Origin: Nissolia schottii | Taxonomy: Eukaryota > Streptophyta > Magnoliopsida > Fabales > Fabaceae | Direction: 5' to 3' | DNA: 64,000 bases | NCBI GenBank assembly: GCA_003254905.1 | Contig: QANU01042043.1 | Location: 62,001 to 126,000 of the forward strand | Shown here: positions 59,146-64,000 of the stretch, piece after piece | How positions within the stretch are numbered: the stretch's first letter is position 1 | How the letters are laid out: every line of letters starts with the position of its first letter | Translations under genes and position numbers: made by a program | The notes under the pieces: model-generated | Seen by the model: the letters and a program-made list of their open reading frames with translations, nothing else | Told to the model about the DNA's origin: nothing | Databases searched by the model: none

Positions 59146-59985
59146 TGGTGCTTTCATTGAACACCATGCCGGCGGTTACCGCTTCCCATGGTGGTTCGGG
59201 GAGCTCAAGCCATATTCCGTTGTGTGCCGATTTGCCGGTGTTCGATGGTGAGCACGGCTACTGGTGGATCCTTTGCGCGTCGAGATTTTGGAACGCCAAA
59301 GGGGACACCAGAGTTGCAGAGGTTGCTGCAGGTTGAAGAAGCCTTGACTGGCCGCGATCTGACTTGGTTTCGGTTATGGCGTCGGCGAAATCTGTCGACA
59401 GATTGGATGACGCTCGAGGTAGCGTTCTTGCACCGTTACCAACCAGACTTTCAATCAATTTTTCCAGAAATTGCTCAAAATGAAGTTTCAGAATAGGAAA
59501 TTGATTGGGAGGAAGTAATAGCAAAATTAAGATCAGAGGTGCAAAGCAAATTAGGGAACAATCTAACAGAATCAGAAGCAAAAATTCCAGAAAATCAAGA
59601 GACAAACAGCACCGATTCAAGATACACAGATACACAGTTCAATTCAACAGCACCAGATCCAGAATTGAAGCAAACAAATCCCAAAATTCAAGCAGAAGTA
59701 GATGGGATTTTAGAAATTCAAGCTGCAAAGGAGATAAATCTACACTTACTTGAACTGGATTCGAAACTTCCTCATCCAGATCCATCCACAGCTCGTCCCG
59801 CAGAGGCCCGACAGAAACCACCACCAGAGCCACCAGATCTGAAGGTGGCGACGGAGGGGATGTCACCAGAAGAGGGCGCCTCGGCGACGGTGACGGCGAT
59901 CGGCAGGGGAAATGTTGAAAGCCAAATTCACATGTTGTTCAAGGCTTTTGTTGAAAGCCTATTTGCACTTTCCACTTTGACATAG
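59146..59985 (+). pseudogene. Ty3/gypsy gag fragment
   Basis: After the primer-site-like sequence the + strand reads ADLPVFDGEHGYWWILCASR, then after a frameshift a run containing LTWFRLWRRRNLSTDWMTLE and FLHRYQPDFQSIFPEIAQNE. This matches the gypsy gag pattern 'LP.FDG.N...W..R.E.(Y/F)F ... W..W......W..F...(F/L)..RF.P'. A stop and further charged, proline-rich sequence follow (to 59985). The fragment ends where element A begins. No pol sequence is present. Confidence 0.65.
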
Positions 59986-59999
59986 TTCCGTTTTCTGAC

Positions 60000-61557
60000 A
60001 ACTTTTGCCAAATTTGTTGAAAGCTTAATTTGAAACTTTCAGTCGTTTAAAAATATTATATCCTTCTTTACGGCTTTCAGATCCACAAGGGATCCAATTG
60101 CAGTATAGTCGGGTATAGTCGTATCCACAGGGAGTTGTAAAAATACCATTCTTGTGTTTAGTTAATTAAACAATGAAGTGAAGGATTGGTAAATTGATTT
60201 GATAGTTTAAATAAGTAAATAAACAACATAAAAATAAATAGGCAACAAATCAGAGGTAGATCCGGAAGCTTGTTGGGAATTGAATCATATCATAGTCTCA
60301 TGAATCCATTTACTTATCACACAGAATTATCATTTCACCGATTGCCCGCCACCAGTTCTTAACTTGTTCATCGCTTTCGCGCATGAAAAGATCACAGGTT
60401 TCCTTTGTTAAACTGTCACTTTCGCACAAAAGCTTAACAAAATACGCTAGCATTATTCCAGATGTTAAAATTGCTAATCCTTATTCCAGTTACGACAACT
60501 AAGATTAGATGAATTGATTTAGATCTGACTCTAATGGTTGTAACTTTCGTTCACAACCTTCGAGCCTAGAATCTAGTTTAGCATAGCAATATTGATCTTA
60601 ACTTGGTTACAACTTAATTAGTATAACTTTCGTTCATACAAGTAAGTCCCAATTCAAGAGTCAAAACACTAAACAAGAGCTAGCATTAAGTATAAAATCA
60701 TTCAAGCAAATCATAAGAAACTGATAAATTCATATGCAAAAGTACATGAATACAATCATACTACAATACTCATCAAAATCCCAACAACAAGAGGATTAGA
60801 AATCCATCTTACAAGAGAATCTCAGAGGCAAGGTTTGGACGCTTACCATGACACGTTATCACGCTATCATTACAGCGGCTCACCGAGCTTCCTCGATCTC
60901 CTGGCTCCTTCACCGGCCTCCTCTTTGTTGCTAAACTAACCTAGGATTTAAAGTACAAATGAAATGGTAGAAGAATGAGTTCTGGTGGGGGAAAGGGATG
61001 CCTTGAATGAATGCCTCGGCCTCCTATTTAAAGGCCAAAATCTGAGGCCACCGCTCAGTGGTACAGGTACCACCGCTGAGCGATAAAGGCTTCTTCGCTG
61101 AGCGGCTTAGGGTTATCGCTGAGCTGCGTTATCTTTTCATGCGGTGTAATAAATGCTCCGACAGCTTTTGCAGGGGCGGCGCCGACTTTGTCAGGGCGGC
61201 GCCGCAATCCAGGGTGGCTCCAGCTGGCGCAATAAATGCGGCGGCTGCAAGTGGCTCCAAGGTACATCCGCTGAGCGATACAGGGTACACCGCTCAGCGG
61301 CGGTTTGTCCTCTTGAGCAAGCTTGTCCTACCACTGAGCGGTGCATGCCTATTTTCGTCCTTTAGCTACTTTTCCACTTTTGTCCTTTGCTCCATTCTTT
61401 TATTGGATTATTCTTCATTTAATTATGCTTGCTTCCATCTTTCAAAATATATTATAAACCTACAAAAAATGGGGATTTAAGTTAGATAATTCTTTAAAAC
61501 ATAAGTGAATAAGTGCTATTTTAATATGTAAAAATTGTGTATACTGGGCACTTATCA
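60000..61557. mobile_element. Element A: non-coding element with CCGCTGAGCGG repeats
   Basis: Homologous to A' (62950-64000). They share 'ttcctttgttaaactgtcac', 'gacgcttaccatgacacgtt' and 'ctcctctttgttgctaaact' with small differences. It ends GGGCACTTATCA at 61557. A header 'gtcgtatccacagggag' (60118) resembles that of element C. From 61050 to 61345 it carries copies of the near-palindrome CCGCT(G/C)AGCGG (61051, 61073, 61096, 61117, 61268, 61290, 61332), some with one or two changes. There is no coding frame. The left border is not fixed. It interrupts gypsy DNA. Confidence 0.55.
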
Positions 61558-61646
61558 CGAAACCGCATAAGGGTGCCTGACGTCGCGAGACGCGTGTGGA
61601 ATAAGAGAGAAGTTGTGGCTGCTACGGCAACCGCGACGACGCGATG
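61558..61646 (+). other. Short GC-rich continuation after element A
   Basis: GC-rich sequence with several CGCGAC/CGCGAG motifs. It is probably the continuation of the interrupted gypsy DNA, judged by composition only. Confidence 0.3.
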
Positions 61647-62945
61647 TGTAACACCCTAGCTAACTGCATACCCTCGAGTAGTACACAATGCTCACTAGGT
61701 TGTTGCTCGTTTGGTGGGATTACTCATAGTCCTTTATTAGTTTTCAAAAATACTAGGTTAAGGAAAATAGGGACCATTTTAAAACTTTTCTGCTTGCTAC
61801 TTTATTTACAAAGTATGAGCTGCGTGTGAATCAAAGCATATAATACAAACGATAGAGCTTAAGCTTAAGAGTGATAGTCATTACTGGCATAAGTAATTAT
61901 ATAAACAAGTATATGGTCCATCACAAATTACAACCAACAAAGTATCATAATAGGTTACGTAGACAAGACAAATACATTAAACCACATATCAAAATACATA
62001 TCAAAAAGCATGGTCTTCTGCTAAACCGTCCTCATGCCATCACTGCTCCTCATGCGGCTCCTCGTAGGGCTCCTCGTGGCTCTCATAATCTTCGCCTGCT
62101 CCTGGAAGCATAAGCGAGTGGGGGTGAGAACAGTCGTCCTCAGTGGTTAACCTTGGTGTGGGGGTACTTCTTTACTCAGTTATGAACCAGGCCGCTCAGG
62201 TGTTTCTAAGTGAACATGCATACTAACATCCTACTAATTATTATCTGGCCTAAAGTCCTGAACGGCTTTATCTACTTTACTAGGTGACTGGGGATCTAAT
62301 CTTTCTTATCTAAGTTCTCATGCTTAACCTTTTCTTGCATACATACATAGCCGTCTCGAGCGTTCTCCTGACGGTACTCATAGCATATACATACTTTCAT
62401 ATACATACATTCATTCATAACATAGCTTATGCATGGGGGACTCTGGGGTTCTCTTATGCTTCTGGCTAACTGATGAGCCAGGGTAGCGTCCTTCTTGTTA
62501 CCTTTAGTCTTTTTCATCTTGAGTCCTCTCGAGTCCTTCCACTCTTGTAACCGTGGTCTTCCGGTTACAACCTGCTTCTAACTCCCATATTGACGACGAC
62601 CAGGCAGCGCTCTAACCTGGGTGGTTGCAAACCACCAATGCAACTAGGGTCATTATCGCACGTCAATAGAGATAACCATCCAACTAGTGGGATGGCGAGG
62701 GGCTGGCCCTTGCGACGCAACCAAGCGTGGACTCACTTAAAATTATCATTGCATCATTATAGCTTAGGTGTGACGTCACCCTCATCATTTATCATTTCTT
62801 TCTTTCATTCATTCTTTCTTTTCATTTCTTATCATTGACCAATCCACCTTGTGGGACTGGTGAGGGGCTTGTCCGTAGACGCGCCAAGAGAGGGATTCCT
62901 ATCATATAACTACATACTGACTGCTAAGGCACACTAGACCCTTTT
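61647..62945. repeat. LTR-like repeat starting TGTAACACCC, unclassified
   Basis: The start TGTAACACCC is common in LTRs of plant gypsy elements. The interior has mixed composition and no recognisable protein. There are 'gggactggtgagggg'-type and 'ccaactagtgggatggcgagg' imperfect direct repeats near 62688 and 62853. I cannot find a second copy or clear end. Confidence 0.35.
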
Positions 62946-64000
62946 GTCCGAAATCCTTCTTCAGATATCATGGTTCGTTCCTTTGTTATGCTGTCACTCT
63001 CGCACACAAGCTTAACAAAGTACACCAGCGTTATTTTAGATGTTAAAAGCGACTAATATCCCTAACTCTATTTCTAGCAATTAGTTTTATTAGATGAATT
63101 GATTTAGTTCCAACTTATGATGCCGTTCTCACGCGCAACCAAACAGTTTGAAATCATGCTTTAGGTAGCTAAACTAAAACAAGCATTAAGAGTAAAATCG
63201 ATTCATGCAAATCATAGAAAATGATAGATTCATTAATGCACAAGTTTATGGATACAATCAGTCTATAACAATCATCAAAATCCCAACAACAAGAGGATTA
63301 CAAATCCATCTTACAAGAGTATCTTGGAGGCAAGGTGATGGACGCTTACCATGACACGTTCTCACGCTATCATGACGACGTCCGCCGTGCTTCCTTGATT
63401 CTCCCGGCTCCTTCACTAGCCTCCTCTTTGTTGCTAAACTACTAAGATTTTAAATTGAAATGAAATTGAAAGGAAACAGATCTGAAGTATAAAATTTGAT
63501 GATTCTCATGTTGTGAGCCTCGGCCTCTATTTATAGGCCGAGTTTGGGGGTCACCGCTGAGCGGCCTAGGTGCACCGCTCAGCGGTCTGAGCTTTCTTCA
63601 CCGCCACGTTTCCTCTGAATGGTGGCTCTGCTCTGACATTATCTGTCAGAGCCGCTGAGCGGCGTGCGGTGCGCTGAGCGGTGTCAGAGCAGGGTGGCAT
63701 TGCGGCTGCAGGTGCGGCTGCAGAGCTTCCTTCACGGCTAAGTTTCTTCACTTTGAAGCAAGGTCCGCTGAGCGGTTTGGGTTTATCGCTCAGCGGTTTC
63801 TTCGTGCAAGCCGCTGAGCGATATTTGTCACCGCTGAGCGGTGGTGCATATGCCTTTGCTCTTCGTTTGCCCTTTTTGCTCTTTGTTTCCTTTCTCTGTG
63901 GGATTTCTCTTTGATCTTTTATCTTGCATCCATCTCTAGAACATTTTATAACTCCTACAAAAGTGGGGAAATTTAATCAGATAATTCATTAAACTTAAGC
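62946..64000. mobile_element. Element A': second copy of element A, left-truncated
   Basis: It aligns with element A from about A's position 60395 onward, so its left part is missing, and it runs off the window. CCGCTGAGCGG-type motifs are denser and better preserved: 63554, 63575, 63652, 63672, 63765, 63787, 63811 and 63831. An inverted pair gctctgaca/tgtcagagc lies at 63630-63652. No protein is encoded. Confidence 0.55.

Noticed and set aside
61058-61480. Open frame across the GC-rich part of element A
   Set aside because: Reading frame through palindromic repeats; the same DNA is open on both strands and the copy at 63.6 kb does not keep it.
1-64000. tRNA or rRNA genes
   Set aside because: I saw no cloverleaf-like A/B-box pairs or rRNA sequence; a tRNAscan run would be decisive and was not possible.

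Overview
This window is plant nuclear DNA. Its genes are split by GT-AG introns, its intergenic DNA is AT-rich, and it carries several classes of plant transposons. It also contains the plant-only immune regulator EDS1 and a plant TORTIFOLIA1-like microtubule protein. The protein and repeat sequences look dicot, probably legume (Phaseoleae-like), but that is an impression I could not test. The sequence is a draft: there is a 252-base run of N at 3254-3505 and single Ns at 7605 and 46301.

Layout. 1-6.8 kb is repeat-rich: an LTR-like remnant, CACTA-like subterminal sequence, a broken F-box gene, two fold-back MITEs, and a non-autonomous hAT element with an 8-bp target duplication. 6.8-31 kb is the gene-rich part. 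It holds a DEAD-box RNA helicase (RH10/Rrp3-like, +, 13 coding exons, 440 aa), a plant coiled-coil protein of unknown function (+, 4 coding exons, 519 aa), a TORTIFOLIA1/SPIRAL2-like HEAT-repeat protein (-, 4 exons, 639 aa) and a C4C4 RING protein (+, 3 exons, 342 aa). A long-TIR element and a Stowaway MITE lie between them. 31.6-44 kb is mostly transposon debris: a decayed Ty3/gypsy element with a gag/protease part on + and an antisense extra ORF on -, a MITE, a 3.6-kb stretch with no recognisable gene, and a 1.27-kb LTR-like element (C) inserted in older repeats. 44.0-47.1 kb is EDS1 (-, 3 exons, 609 aa), with a TATA box and a W-box upstream. 47.3-64 kb is a nest of transposons. An old Ty1/copia element is split by a complete young copia element (51653-57417) that has matching 384-bp LTRs, a 5-bp target duplication and one open gag-pol frame. 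Beyond it are a Helitron Rep/helicase fragment, a gypsy LTR plus gag fragment, and two related elements (A and A') rich in an 11-bp near-palindrome.

The genes do not form a pathway or cluster: ribosome biogenesis, microtubules, a putative ubiquitin-type RING and immunity are simply neighbours. I found no convincing new gene system. The most unusual signals are the palindrome-bearing elements A, A' and C, the fresh copia insertion about 4.5 kb upstream of EDS1, and several small transposons whose ends can be placed to the base.
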